A stretch of 64,000 nt of DNA from Lasiodiplodia sp. COLG20 (taxonomy: Eukaryota; Ascomycota; Dothideomycetes; Botryosphaeriales; Botryosphaeriaceae): the NCBI GenBank assembly GCA_009801085.1, contig VNWV01000045.1, positions 1-64,000 of the forward strand. Reading direction: 5' to 3'. This document shows positions 24,320 to 33,930 of the stretch, one piece after another. Made by a program: the position numbers and the translations under genes. The notes below the pieces were generated by a model. The model worked only from the letters and a program-made list of their open reading frames with translations. It had not been told where the DNA came from and did not search any database. Numbering within the stretch: position 1 is the first letter of the stretch; each line of letters opens with the position of its first letter.

Positions 24320-25812
24320 CTCAGCACCCAGCTTCGCTGCAGTTACGGTTGTCGACGCCATTTCCCTTTCGTCATCGGGAACCAGGTGATCCCCAAAAGC
24401 TTCTGCAACCTCCTCGAGCGTTCTGTACCGAGTCTCTGCGAAGTTGAACCAAGCCACAACTAGAAAGAATGATGTGCATCCCACGAATACGTAGTAGTAA
24501 TTCTCATGGATAGACGATAGTGCGCTCGGACCGGCCTGAGTGACTGCAATGTTGACAATGAAATGAGAAGCAGCAGCGATTCCCATGACCTTGGCTCTGA
24601 GAGCTACGGGAAGCACCTCGGCACCGTAAAGCCATGTGGTGCTGTTGAGGAAGCCGTAGTATGCAACACCGAACAGGTATATGCCCAGGATGGCGAATCC
24701 TTTCCCGACGCGGTTGTCGGTGCCCTGAAATTGACGCTGCATAACGGCCGTGTATATCTCAACGATGATGATGCTGGCGAGTCCAATCAGCAAGAGCTTC
24801 CGGCGCCCCAGCTGGTCCATCAGGTACTTGAGCGAGATGGTGTTACAGACGAACGCAACTGTCCCGTAGACGCCGGTCAGAGCGAGGATGGCCTTGGGAC
24901 CGACGCCCAGTGACTTGTAGAGCGTAGTCTGGTAATACTGAATCACGTTCACGCCCGTCAGGCTCGTCATGGTTTGCACAGCAATCGACACCAGCACGCG
25001 CCGGCGAGCCAGCCGCACGGCCTCTGCAAACGACCCCACCTCGCGCTCCATCTCGAAGTGGATTTGCGCCCGCATCAGCTCGAACTCGGCTTCCAGCTCT
25101 TGCGCCGTGCAGCCTCGTCGCGTCTCCGCCAGCGCATCGCGGGCCTCTCCGTCCTTGCCCGCCCTTACGAGCTGCCGCGGCGACTCGGGCATGAAGGTCG
25201 CCAGGCCGATGAACATGATGACGCCCCAGGGGATCTGTGTGGCGAGCGGCAGCCGCCACTGGACGGCGCCGTATGGCGCATACGAGCAGGCGAAGCCGAC
25301 CCAGTTGGCCAGCATGGCACCGAAGGAGATGCCCGCACCCGCGATGCCGCCGATCAGGCCACGATCCTCCGGGCGGCTGATCTCGGACAGGTACATGGGG
25401 ACGGTGCCGACCATTCCGCCAACGGCGATGCCGGCGATGGTGCGCCCGGCAAGAAACATGCCCATGTTGATTGCGGCTGTCTGCAGGGTGACACCGATGG
25501 TGACGATGACGCACATCAGCTCCATGAAGCGGATGCGGCCAAGCTTGTCGCTGAAGGCAGTTTGGATGATGGAGCCGATTGTCTCGCCCGCGATCTAGGG
25601 AGAGTCTTGTGAGTGCGGGATGTCAGGCGCGAGCTGGCGGACCTTACATAAAGCGCGACGACTGCTCCGGTTATTGCATCCGAGGGATGTTGCATGTACT
25701 CTATCCAGCTGTCATGAGCGATGGTTGTGGTGACGATTCCCGTGTCGAAGCCGAACAGTAACGTCCCCATCGCTGCCATCAGTGCAATACCAAACGTATA
25801 CCAGTCAGCCAT
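24290..25812 (-). CDS. MFS sugar transporter
   Basis: Two exons (25812-25648 and 25594-24290, intron 53 bp) give 489 residues. Sugar-transporter (PF00083) signatures are present: GFDTGIV in the first membrane helix, a GRTIAG..VGG..PMYLSEISRPEDRG stretch after helix 4, PESPRQLV before the central loop, and DQLGRRKLLLIG in the second half. About twelve hydrophobic segments are expected. It should move a hexose or related sugar by proton symport across the plasma membrane. The substrate is unknown. The 5' part is markedly GC-rich compared with neighbours. It follows the same strand as the asparagine synthetase, but no co-regulation is visible. Confidence 0.9.
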
Positions 25813-26517
25813 TGTTGCGTTTCGGGGAACGTTGTTCGCAGAATCGCGACGGTCTATACTCCGGGCCGCGGTCTAGTAGAAAGATGATGCAAAATGCTAT
25901 GAAGAGCTCCGAAACGCATTGAATCGCCGAGGCAAGTACAACATTAAATGTATAACAGTCACCATGCCGGTATGCTGTTAGCGGCAATCCGAACTAGTCT
26001 CACTGAGTGGTCTTCCCCGCTTACCCCGCACACACTCCACTTTGTCACTCGTCATCGGGGTGAATTCTCCCATGCCGTCCCATCAAAAAACAAGATGAAT
26101 GACATTTGGTAATTGGTGGAGTATGTACTTGATCGGTTAAAAGAGAGATGGATGGGATTGTGCACTCCACTCTTTCGGGTCAGAAAGGCCAGTAAACCAA
26201 CAGAGGAGCGCCTCTACGATTCGGTTTACATGTGGTAGTACATGGAGATAGCCTGCCTTGTTTCATTCTGTCGAACTAAAAAAGCACGACGCAGTACTGG
26301 TTTCAGTAGGTGCTGATAGCCATTAGTAAAATCTGACACATTTAAATGCGTATGGTGTCATGGAGTTTGGTTCCCATCAGAATTGCCTACACGGTTGCCG
26401 TTGAACTCGCAAGCTTTAGAAAAGCAATCTACAATATAATACATTAAGTTCATATTATTTACATGAACAATCTCATCACCCGAGCCACAACCGTGTTTCC
26501 CCCTTACACAAACGCTA
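25813..26517. other. Intergenic, no gene seen
   Basis: Contains the transporter promoter and the 3' flank of the small secreted protein gene. No domain, repeat or RNA gene is recognisable. Confidence 0.5.
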
Positions 26518-26897
26518 TTAGTCGCTCTTAACGTAAACGCAGTCAATCGTCTGCTCCTTCTTAGTGCAGGCGTGTAGTGCCTGCGTCATAGCCCAGCGCG
26601 AGCAACCCGCTGGAGTCATGAAAGACATGTGCGCTTGGCCGTTGGCGTCGCGATCGCATCCCCAGCCGGTAACGATTGATCCGCATCGACCGCGAATATT
26701 GTCGAGGCAACCGCCGCCACACTGCTTGTTGTAGTAGGCGTCGTTGTCGAGATAGACATCCCATTTGCTGGCCATGATCTCATAGTTCGAGGTGTTAGGG
26801 TTAGTTAAAGCTTCGTGTCGCTTTGGACATTAGGGGTGATTGGGCTGGCAATGGCGCCGGCGGCGAGGACGAGGGCAGTGATGAGTGAGGCGTGCAT
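26518..26897 (-). CDS. Small cysteine-rich secreted protein, diverged paralogue
   Basis: A 109-residue protein can be built from two exons (26897-26829 and 26778-26518) separated by a 50 bp intron with a CTAAC branch site but a weak GTCCAA donor. The signal peptide is MHASLITALVLAAGAIAS. The core YLDNDAYYNKQCGGGC and LDNIRGRCG is nearly identical to the protein at 28924. It has seven cysteines; the paralogue has ten after its RR site. The missing ones are the first and the last two, and the RR processing site is gone. Either it is a shortened functional variant or a decaying copy whose frame is rescued only by my intron. Family not recognised; effector-like by size and export. Confidence 0.6.
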
Positions 26898-26991
26898 GGT
26901 TGCGGATGACTGATGATTTTCCAGGTCGAGGATGCTCAGCCAGCTTACCGTTTTCCAAATGTCTGAGAGTTGAAAGTGAATTAGGGTTAGT
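26797..26991. promoter_or_regulatory. Two TTAGGGTTAG telomere-box motifs
   Basis: TTAGGGTTAG occurs at about 26798-26807, inside the proposed intron, and again at about 26981-26990, upstream of the start codon. TTAGGG is the binding core of Tbf1/Taz-type telobox proteins. Chance cannot be excluded. Confidence 0.3.
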
Positions 26992-28163
26992 GGAGTGATT
27001 GTTACTTCAGAGGACATGGCAGACTTTCATTTATACAAGATATCTACTAGGTACAAAGCATTCTCCTGTTTCCTACGAGTGGAGTCTCTTTGAAGCTCGG
27101 GCTGTTGGTGAACTCGGACCGCGGGGGCCATAAAGCTTGGGCCGTTGAAGGATTCGGGGTATGGGGGCCAATTACAAGTGGGCCTGTCGATCTACGACTG
27201 AAAGCCCGAGAACCTTACTGCTGAGCCTCATTTACTCGCTTAGATCTCTACCGTGTAAGCACCCCAAATAATTCTCCAACGCTGTAGAAGCCCTTGTTGA
27301 GTAACTGGATGCTTGTCCAACTCTTTGCACCTGCTCACAGCCTATCAGAACCTCGCTTTGCTTCCTGTGCTCGCCAAGGTCGGCTCACGGATCACACTGT
27401 GGACGAAATGACCGCGCTAACACCGAGGTGCCTTAGGGCAACGTTTTTCCCCACGCACCAAAACGGGTATCTCCGCAATCCGCAATAGGATACCGCCTAT
27501 CCAGACCCCAAATTACTGCTACGTAGACGGCCATCCCTTTGCTCTGCTTCATGATGAAGAGTTTTTCTAATAATACCGAGGCACTGATCTCCCTATGAAT
27601 ACGCGTTCTGCCGCCCCACCCACCACTGCTTCCTTCAAGACCTTTGAGAGATATTACCGGTTTGCCGTCCGTCAATCATACTTGAAAGCGTAGGTACTTG
27701 TAGATCCCCTTTGCTACCTAAGACGGCAGGAATTTCTCCTTCGAATTCCAAGGCACTCGGCAAAGACGCGGTGAGCCGATAGCTCCGAAAATACCGATTC
27801 GTTGACGGTAAAGTAAAGCCGCAACAATACGAAAGTATCTGTGCAGTGAAAATTGCATGCTGTACATGATGTGTAAGCGTTGGGGGTTGGACCTCGGCGA
27901 CTTGCGTGTGCTACTCATGTCCCCCCCATTTTCCGATTGTGTGCTACGTCACCGTGTGGTATCAACGATTTGTGCTAGAAAATGCCGAATTGCTTAACCC
28001 CTTTCCCCCTCTCTATAAACGGCACTCTTGCAATTCGGGCCGAGTGGTGTTCCTGCCTCACGGCTTGAGCGTATCTTGCCCAAAGCCAGCCCAGCACAAC
28101 AATCCTCCGGCTATACCATCAAACAATCCTATAGACCGTTTGAATCCTTCGAGATCTCAGCGC
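26898..28163. other. Intergenic between divergent secreted-protein genes, left part
   Basis: Contains the upstream region of the minus-strand secreted-protein gene. Open frames at 27294-27918 show no recognisable protein features. No repeat or RNA gene seen. Confidence 0.5.
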
Positions 28164-28572
28164 ATGAGAACGACTCGTACAAGAAGCGGATGTCTGACTT
28201 CCCGTCGACGTCAAGCCAAAGTAAGCCCCCACGTGCCTTACCGATATCAGCACCTAAAATACATATTTACTATAGTGCGACGAGGGGAAGCCGCACTGCA
28301 ACGCTTGCATCAGAATTCACCTGGAATGCGACAGCTACGATGAGCCGTTTGTATTCCGCGATTTTACAGCGGTTGTGAGCGAGGAAGTAATCGCAGTCGA
28401 GGCGAGGCAATGGGCAGCAGTTCGATCAGACCAAGCGTCTGACGTGAATCAGGGGCAACCATCACGGTCCGCGTCAATTTTGAAACCGGCTTTGAGCCAC
28501 GCGCCCCACTGCAGCGCAGAGACTGGACCAACTGGGGCCCCTCATTTTCCTCCAACAGTCGGTGATGTTTGA
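28164..28572 (+). pseudogene. Truncated Zn2Cys6 regulator fragment with a broken zinc cluster
   Basis: Two exons (28164-28220 and 28276-28572, intron 55 bp with GTAAGC donor and TATAG acceptor) encode 117 residues. The N-terminus is a Gal4-type cluster with exactly the usual intron position, but the second Cys of the first CxxC pair is Ser (GCLTSRRRQAK), one base from Cys. The other cysteines follow as CDEGKPHCNACIRIHLEC. After the cluster only about 80 residues remain and no fungal-specific transcription factor domain follows. The fragment runs into a repeat also found at 29541. It is a relic of a pathway regulator and unlikely to bind DNA. Confidence 0.65.
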
Positions 28573-28575
28573 GGC
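28408..28575. repeat. Direct repeat flanking the secreted-protein gene, left copy
   Basis: Similar to 29541-29674 in the same orientation. Shared blocks include GGGCAGCAGTTCGATCAGAC, GTGAATCAGGGGCAA and GCCACGCGCCCCACTG, then CCAACAGTCGGTGA. The left copy has an extra piece of about 35 bp. On the minus strand both copies keep a similar reading frame (APDS...GLIELLP), so the repeat may derive from coding sequence. Confidence 0.75.
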
Positions 28576-28923
28576 CATTAGTGGGAAACAGCTCTGGCAA
28601 CTACGAGAGAATGTGTAAGCGTCCGGATGCACGGATGAAGACTTACCAAAAAGGGATTAGGATTACCTTAAACGGCTGGCGTGGTCGTATGTTCCTTGGT
28701 CAATGCTCAATCCTCTCGCAACTTATCGAGGCCCACTTTGGGGGCCACGACTTACCTAATTATTTTCATCAAGTATATATAAAGCCTCGTGCCTTGCAAC
28801 CACTCATCAACTCACCACTAAACTCCAACAAAAGATTTAAGCACTCAGCTACAGCAACGTGAGCATTCCCACCGCTTTTGCCACGAGCCATTCTCACAAC
28901 TTCAACTCTAGTTATCCGCAGCC
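28576..28923. promoter_or_regulatory. Promoter region of the secreted-protein gene
   Basis: A TATA-type TATATATAAAG lies at about 28773-28783, 140 bp before the start codon, followed by a CA-rich leader typical of highly expressed fungal genes. No other coding feature is seen. Confidence 0.5.
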
Positions 28924-29325
28924 ATGCACGCTTCAGCACTCCTCATCCTCGCCATCGGCACCCTTGGCGCCATGGCCGGCCCGATATCCAGCAGCCCCAA
29001 CCATCTTGTCCGCCGCGAAAACAAATGCAAGAGCTTGCAAAGCGCCTCGGACATTAAGTGGTCCATCTACCTCGACAACGACCCGTACTACAACAAACAG
29101 TGCGGCGGCGGCTGTCTCGACAACATCCGGGGCAGGTGCGGCGTCGTCACCTCGTGGGAGTGCTCTCGCGACGGAAACAACCGAGGCCACATGACCTTCT
29201 TTACGACGATCGGCTGCACCGATTACGACATGACGCAGGCTCTGCACGCGTGCACCAAGGGGGAGCAGACAATTGACTGCAGCGCCTCGTGCATCAATTG
29301 CCAAATTGAGGATGGGTTTCCTTAG
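28924..29325 (+). CDS. Small cysteine-rich secreted protein (effector-like)
   Basis: A single exon of 133 residues. An 18-19 residue signal peptide ends at AMAG. A Kex2-type RR lies near residues 35-36 (LVRRENK), so a short propeptide is likely. The predicted mature part of about 97 residues has ten cysteines, enough for five disulfides, in the order KC, QCGGGC, GRC, WEC, GC, AC, DC, SC, NC. Such proteins act outside the cell as effectors, antimicrobial proteins or toxins in other fungi, but I do not recognise this family and assign no activity. It has a strong TATA box and a diverged paralogue 2 kb away on the opposite strand, and is bracketed by direct repeats. Confidence 0.8.
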   Translation: MHASALLILAIGTLGAMAGPISSSPNHLVRRENKCKSLQSASDIKWSIYLDNDPYYNKQCGGGCLDNIRGRCGVVTSWECSRDGNNRGHMTFFTTIGCTDYDMTQALHACTKGEQTIDCSASCINCQIEDGFP

Positions 29326-30086
29326 GTAGTGCTGTTGTTTTTGTTGATAGGAGATGATCAATGTACATACAAAGTTTCTGATCTACCGAGTGTAGAGTAT
29401 GCTGTTGAGTTGAGTTGAGTTGAGTTGCATTTATTTACCCTGACCCATCGCCCTAAGCGATATGCACAATTTGAGCTCATCACCATCTTCAGTCTTCGCG
29501 GGGGGATCTTTTTGGCTGATGTCAGAAAGAGTCGCTCTCAAATTGGGCAGCAGTTCGATCAGACCAACCCTGTGATGTGAATCAGGGGCAATCACAGATC
29601 CCGCCAATTTCGAGAGCAACTGTAAGCCACGCGCCCCACTGTAGCACTAACTAATTCCAACAGTCGGTGAAGTTTGTGCTTCGGCAAACGAACACGCATC
29701 CCACTGGAAGAACAAAATCCTCCCACAGTTGTCAAGAGCATTTCGACATGTCCTCGGAATGCCCCCATTTGCATGGTCTGTCATTGACCTTCACACAGCC
29801 CACAGGCTAATAACCCAAATCCATGACTTCATCTATTGGGGTTAAGTTGAGTTTGAGGGTGCTCACAGCAAGGATATTGGTGGTAAATGTGGGCAGTGCT
29901 GTAGCGCATGGCTGTGGGCAATATAGACGCCGTGCCAAAGGCCTCTTCATGTACCGCAGCAGCAGCAGCAGTGGGGGTAGTGATGGGGGTAGTGATGGCG
30001 GCGGCGGAGGGAGAGTCCTGGTTCCGGTTCTGGGGAGAGTGATAGCGGCGGCGGCGGGAGAGTCGCTAGGAGATGGTGGCCTCGCT
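29326..30086. other. Intergenic with simple repeats
   Basis: A (TTGAG)n run lies at 29403-29427. A compound AGC / GGGGGTAGTGAT / GGC microsatellite lies at about 29959-30010. The second copy of the 28408 direct repeat lies at 29541-29674. No gene seen. Confidence 0.6.
29541..29674. repeat. Direct repeat flanking the secreted-protein gene, right copy
   Basis: Partner of 28408-28575, in the same orientation, about 215 bp after the stop codon of the secreted-protein gene. Confidence 0.75.
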
Positions 30087-30143
30087 CGCCTGACCTACTG
30101 GGAAGCCCTAAAATTCCCGCCGGGCTTCCCAGTAGGTCAGGCG
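30087..30143. repeat. Perfect 22 bp inverted repeat with 13 bp loop
   Basis: The left arm at 30087-30108 is the exact reverse complement of 30122-30143. The loop is 13 bp. Such a stem would be very stable as RNA or cruciform DNA. A transcription terminator is unlikely in a fungus; an inverted duplication scar fits the region better. Confidence 0.9.
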
Positions 30144-30418
30144 ACCGGTGGCTAGAAGATCAGTGTGCATTTCAAAGGCATGTTCGTGACAAGTACCACC
30201 TATTTTCTGGATACAGGCGGGTAAAATCAACATGCTGGAGCACGGCGATTTTTAAACCTGAGGGAAGCTTAGATCACAGCGGAGGCGGCCGAGGGACGGG
30301 CGCTGGGAAATGGTGGCCTGGCTCACACGATCCACTACAAATTCATGAATTACGTCATCAACTCCCTTCGTTTCACCGTGTCAACACCGGCGTAGTTCCT
30401 GGTGTTGTTTTTGCTGCG

Positions 30419-30563
30419 GAAATTGCAATTGCGCGGCCCCAGGGACAGTCCCGCTGGAAGTCACTTGACTCGGAAATACATACCGCCCCGGGCACCGCGC
30501 CGGGCCGGGGCACCGAGCCGGACCGAGCCGGGCAACGACCGGGAGCCGCGCAATTGCAATTTC
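30419..30563. repeat. 19 bp inverted repeat
   Basis: Arms at 30419-30437 and 30545-30563 are exact reverse complements, centred on AATTGCAATTGCGCGG. They bracket a very GC-rich stretch of about 107 bp. No gene is present. Confidence 0.8.
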
Positions 30564-30659
30564 CAACGGGAGTTGCTAACGGGCGAAGCGACGGCTCCGA
30601 CGAGTATGACCATAAATGTCGCGGCGGCCTCGACTCGCAGGACGCCACTGAAATAGATG

Positions 30660-31345
30660 GCGTGTCGGGCGGAACGGTCGAGAGATCGCGCTCTCGCCTT
30701 TCGAACAATGAACCGAGTCCGCGCGGGAGAGCGCATCGAGGGCGAGTCCGCGCGGAAGCGGGTCCGGCTGGGCAGCGCATCGGAAGCGGGGAGTCCGCGC
30801 GGGAGCGAGTCCGCCTGGGCGAGAGCGCGTCGAAAGCGAGTCCGCGCGGAAAAGAAAACGCGTCAGGACGAGTCTGCGCGGAAAAAAACGCGTCAAGAGC
30901 GAGTCTGCGCGGGAAGAACGCGACGAAAGCGACTCTGCGCGGAAAAAAAAAAAAAAAACGCGTCGAGGACGAGTCTACGCGAAAGCGAGTCCGCCTAGGC
31001 AGCGTGTCGGGAGCGAGTCCGCCTGAGGGAATCCGCGCGGGAGCGAGTCCGCCCGGGAGAGTTCGCCCAGGAGACCGCATCGAGCGCGATTCCGCCTGGG
31101 TAGCGCGCCAGGAGTGGGTCCGCGCGGGAGACCGCATCGAGAGAGACGAGTCCGCCGCCTGGGCGATTCCGCGCGGGGGACCGCATCGAGGGCGGGCAGC
31201 GCGTCGGGAACGAGTCCGCCTGAGGGAGTCCGCGCGAGAGACCGCATCCAGGGCGAGTCCACGTCTCGTGAGGCGGCGATCCGCTTTCGACGCCCTGCCG
31301 CGAGAGGGCGCGCGGACTCGCTCTCGATGCCTTGCCGCGAGACGG
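30660..31345. repeat. GC-rich degenerate minisatellite
   Basis: Irregular repetition of GAGTCCGCGCGGGA, GCGCATCGAG and GCGAGTCCGCCTGGG blocks over about 690 bp. Because stop codons cannot form easily in this sequence, both strands carry long open frames (362 residues minus, 317 plus). Their translations are Arg/Ala/Ser-rich shadows of the repeat with no domain, so I do not call a gene. A run of 16 A lies at 30943-30958. Confidence 0.8.
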
Positions 31346-32151
31346 TGGCACTCGATGACCACCTCGCCATCGTCTTCGTCTTCATCCCGGTCGCTGCAGC
31401 CCGTCGGAAGGAGGAGATCGTCTTCGCGGCGGTCAGACTTCTGCTGCTTCACGCATCTCACGCATCCTCTTCCTATTCAGGCACTCAGACTGTCTCCTCC
31501 TATTTAGGCACTCAGGCATCAGTTTTTGACCACCTCGTCTCCGACCTCCTCCCCACCAGGTGTCGGTGGCAATTTATACCCTTGGGCGAGAGGGCGTGTC
31601 CGATTGGGCCGGTGCACCCTCGTCCCTGCCGTTTTGGGCAGTTTGGTTGTGGTTGTTGGCCGCCTCCTCCCCGACCTACCACCCCTGGGGGGGGGGGGGG
31701 GGAAGACGTTTTTTTAACCTGAGGAAGTGAGGGGAACGGCCGGCGGATTTTTTGCCCGGGCTGCTGCCTGCGCGGAGGACCTGGCGGGAAGGTGGGCGCC
31801 GTGACTGCCCTGGAGATGTTGCTGCCTGCGCGGACGATGTGTAGGGAAGGTGCGCCTGCTGCCCTGTTGCACGTGTTGAATTTGTGCCAACTCGGCGTCC
31901 CATCTCACCACCTGCGCAAAGGCAACGGTGCGATGGCCCTCAAGGTGACTTTGGAGTCGTCTGCGATGTCCGACGTGGAGAGACAATCGTCAGTCGTGTG
32001 GTCGGCGAGACGCAAGGCTCGGGATTGGAAGAAATTTGAGGTGTTGTTCCACCCCAACCCAATGCAACCACGAAAAGTCGAGTTTTTTTCGTGCAAATTT
32101 TTTTCTGGCTTTCTAAACGACCCTTCGTTAGATATATTCATTTGCATCGTA
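31346..32151. other. GC-rich DNA with G16 homopolymer, no gene resolved
   Basis: A run of 16 G lies at 31687-31702. Open frames here (for example 31792-32181) show no known motif. Repeated GGACCTGGCGGGAAGG-like phrases suggest low-complexity duplication. Confidence 0.5.
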
Positions 32152-32315
32152 ATGCGACCGCTATATTTTATGTTGTGTTGATGGAAGTCCTGATGGCGAT
32201 GATTTGGCGTTTCTCGCTTAACGCGGGTCGTGCCGTCCCGCTGCCCTTGCGCCGCATCAAGCGAGGAACACCATCAGGACTTCCATCAACACAACATAAT
32301 ATATAGCGGTCGCAT
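32152..32315. repeat. 45 bp inverted repeat (foldback) with 74 bp loop
   Basis: Arms at 32152-32196 and 32271-32315 are reverse complements with one or two mismatches (GCGACCGCTATA... and ...TATAGCGGTCGC). The loop is 74 bp. It resembles a small foldback element or an inverted duplication. No target-site duplication is evident. Confidence 0.85.
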
Positions 32316-32519
32316 CGGGATACAACTTTGAGGAACTTGTTGGAAAGGTATAAAGAGCCCACAGAAAAATTTTCGTGAGCAAGGCTACATGTTTGGTGGC
32401 GATGTTGGGGTGGATATGGAGGGGGGGTCAGAAAATCAGCAGCCTTTCTGCCGCCCCGCCCCCGCCGCCTCGCCCCCGCTGCTGCTGCTGCTGCTGACGA
32501 CGTGCGCCGCAATGGGAAA

Positions 32520-33272
32520 GTCTGATGGCCTCGCTGTTCCAGTTCGTCCTGGGCGGCGGGCTGTTTCATCGCCTGGTCGTCGTGGTGTCGGTCGCCATGT
32601 CGGTCGCCGTCACCGAGGTCGCGAGCTTGGCGCCCACCTGGGCAGCCCCGCCCCGCAGACGATGACGACCGGTCCGCCGCGCAGACGATGAACGGTCCGC
32701 CGCCCCTGCTGTGTCTGACCGTGCAGCGCCTCGCCCCGCCGTCGCTGAAGCCCATCACCGCCATCGCCGACCTGGTCTTCGCCGGCCTATCGACCAACTA
32801 CATCGTCGCCATGTCGCTGCGCGTCGCTTCGCCAGCCTTCCGAATTGCTTTTGGCGCTCTCTTCGTTTTCGCGTCGCATCCGCTACACAACATTGCCCGC
32901 CACTCCCGGATCTCGAGCCCCCAAGCTCCCCTCCACTGCTGCCGACGACGTCAACGTCGCGCAAGAAGCGCGCCCGCCCGCTCCCAGTCGCTGCACGAGC
33001 ATCACCATGCCAATGACTCGTCGCCTCGGTCATGCTGCTTGTCACGGCCACCCCGCTCAACTCGCCGTCGCCTTTGCCATGGGCGATCCCGCCAATAACT
33101 AATTCTCCGCCGTGCGCCGCTCCTTCTCCGCCGTGCGCCACCCCCCTCCGCCCCCGCCCCTGCTCTCGCACCCGCTCACCTCGACGCAGATCATGATGCA
33201 GAACACGGGCTCCACCGTCGTCTGCCCCGTCATCCTAGCCGCCGCCCGCGACAGCGTTGTTCCCTTTGCCTC

Positions 33273-33290
<18 letters not shown>
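32520..33290 (+). pseudogene. APC-type amino-acid/GABA permease relic, N-terminal and middle pieces
   Basis: About 32522-32655 reads FVLGGG..., then a Val-rich helix and TEVASLAPTW, matching the helix and AE..S.YPT signature of fungal APC permeases. Near 33180-33277 another piece reads TQIMMQNTGSTVV then AARDSVVPFASF, like the ARD..VPFS motif late in these proteins. Different frames, stop codons and a 58 bp T-run separate the pieces. It can make no transporter. The assignment rests on short motifs recalled from the family. Confidence 0.5.

Positions 33291-33331
<41 letters not shown>
33274..33331. repeat. Poly-T tract of 58 bases
   Basis: Uninterrupted T from 33274 to 33331. It could be a poly(A) tail of a minus-strand retroposed sequence, a slippage product or an assembly artefact. 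It separates the permease relic from the CENP-X-like relic. Confidence 0.95.
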
Positions 33332-33333
<2 letters not shown>

Positions 33334-33465
33334 CAGCTTTCAAGCCTGCAACCACACTCATTTCGTCGGACACAGAGCTCGATGATGAGGCGGAGCAGAC
33401 GATCGTCGTCGCCGTTCGACCAATACGGCCGTCGTGCCGCCCGCGTCGCAGAACTCGATGGGTGG

Positions 33466-33650
33466 TGAAGATCAGCCCCCGATCCCACCGAAGCTCCTGA
33501 ACAGGTTACTACACGAGGGCTTCCAAGACGAAGAAATGCGGATAGGGAAAGAAGCAATGGCGGTGGCAAGCAAGTCACAAGTACGTTGAGACGTTCGTGC
33601 GCGAGGCGCTCGCGCGGGCCATGTACGAGCGGGAGGAAGCAGACCACGAC
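33466..33650 (+). pseudogene. CENP-X/MHF2-like histone-fold relic
   Basis: The frame reads IPPKLLNRLLHEGF, then DEEMRIGKEAMAVASK, then, after seven extra bases (33572-33578), YVETFVREALARAMYERE. This matches the histone fold of fungal CENP-X/MHF2, the partner of CENP-S in Fanconi-type DNA repair and kinetochores. The extra TCACAAG looks like the 3' tip of a lost intron. The C-terminal half of the fold is replaced by unrelated sequence. It is a fragment and cannot work; a proper copy is expected elsewhere in the genome. Confidence 0.55.
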
Positions 33651-33749
33651 GAAGGCGGTGGTGTTCCCAAACGACCAACACGGCCGTCGGAAACGGTGCG
33701 TCGACCTCGAACGCCGTCGTTGGAAAACACCACCGCCTGTTTTGGGATC

Positions 33750-33930
33750 CCGGACCATGGCCCCCGCCGTCCATCATCTCATGGCCATGCGCCGTGGCAA
33801 CCTGTCCTACGGGCCCTGGCAACTGTATGCTTCCCTGCTCGTCCCCTTGAATGCCATTGGTCTGATCATCCACAGCTCCGTCTTCGTCGCCATGCTGATC
33901 CCGCATAGTCCTACCCGGTCTCACGCCCGC
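33750..33930 (+). pseudogene. Permease C-terminal relic
   Basis: The translation RRGNLSYGPWQLY followed by LNAIGLIIHSSVFVAMLIP matches the last helices of fungal GABA/amino-acid permeases (the YGPW.LG...N signature). It lies 0.5 kb beyond the ARD piece, with the CENP-X-like fragment between, so the permease gene may have been split by insertion. Confidence 0.5.

Noticed and set aside
24969..25612. Two plus-strand frames of about 210 residues
   Set aside because: They are antisense to the GC-rich sugar transporter exon, whose domain evidence is decisive.
30087..30143. Hairpin as a transcription terminator or attachment site
   Set aside because: Fungal Pol II does not use stem-loop terminators, and no integrase or phage context exists; an inverted duplication scar is simpler.
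30373..31507. Long open frames on both strands (362 residues minus, 317 plus)
   Set aside because: Both are low-complexity translations of the GC-rich minisatellite, where stop codons are unlikely; no domain, intron or start context supports either.
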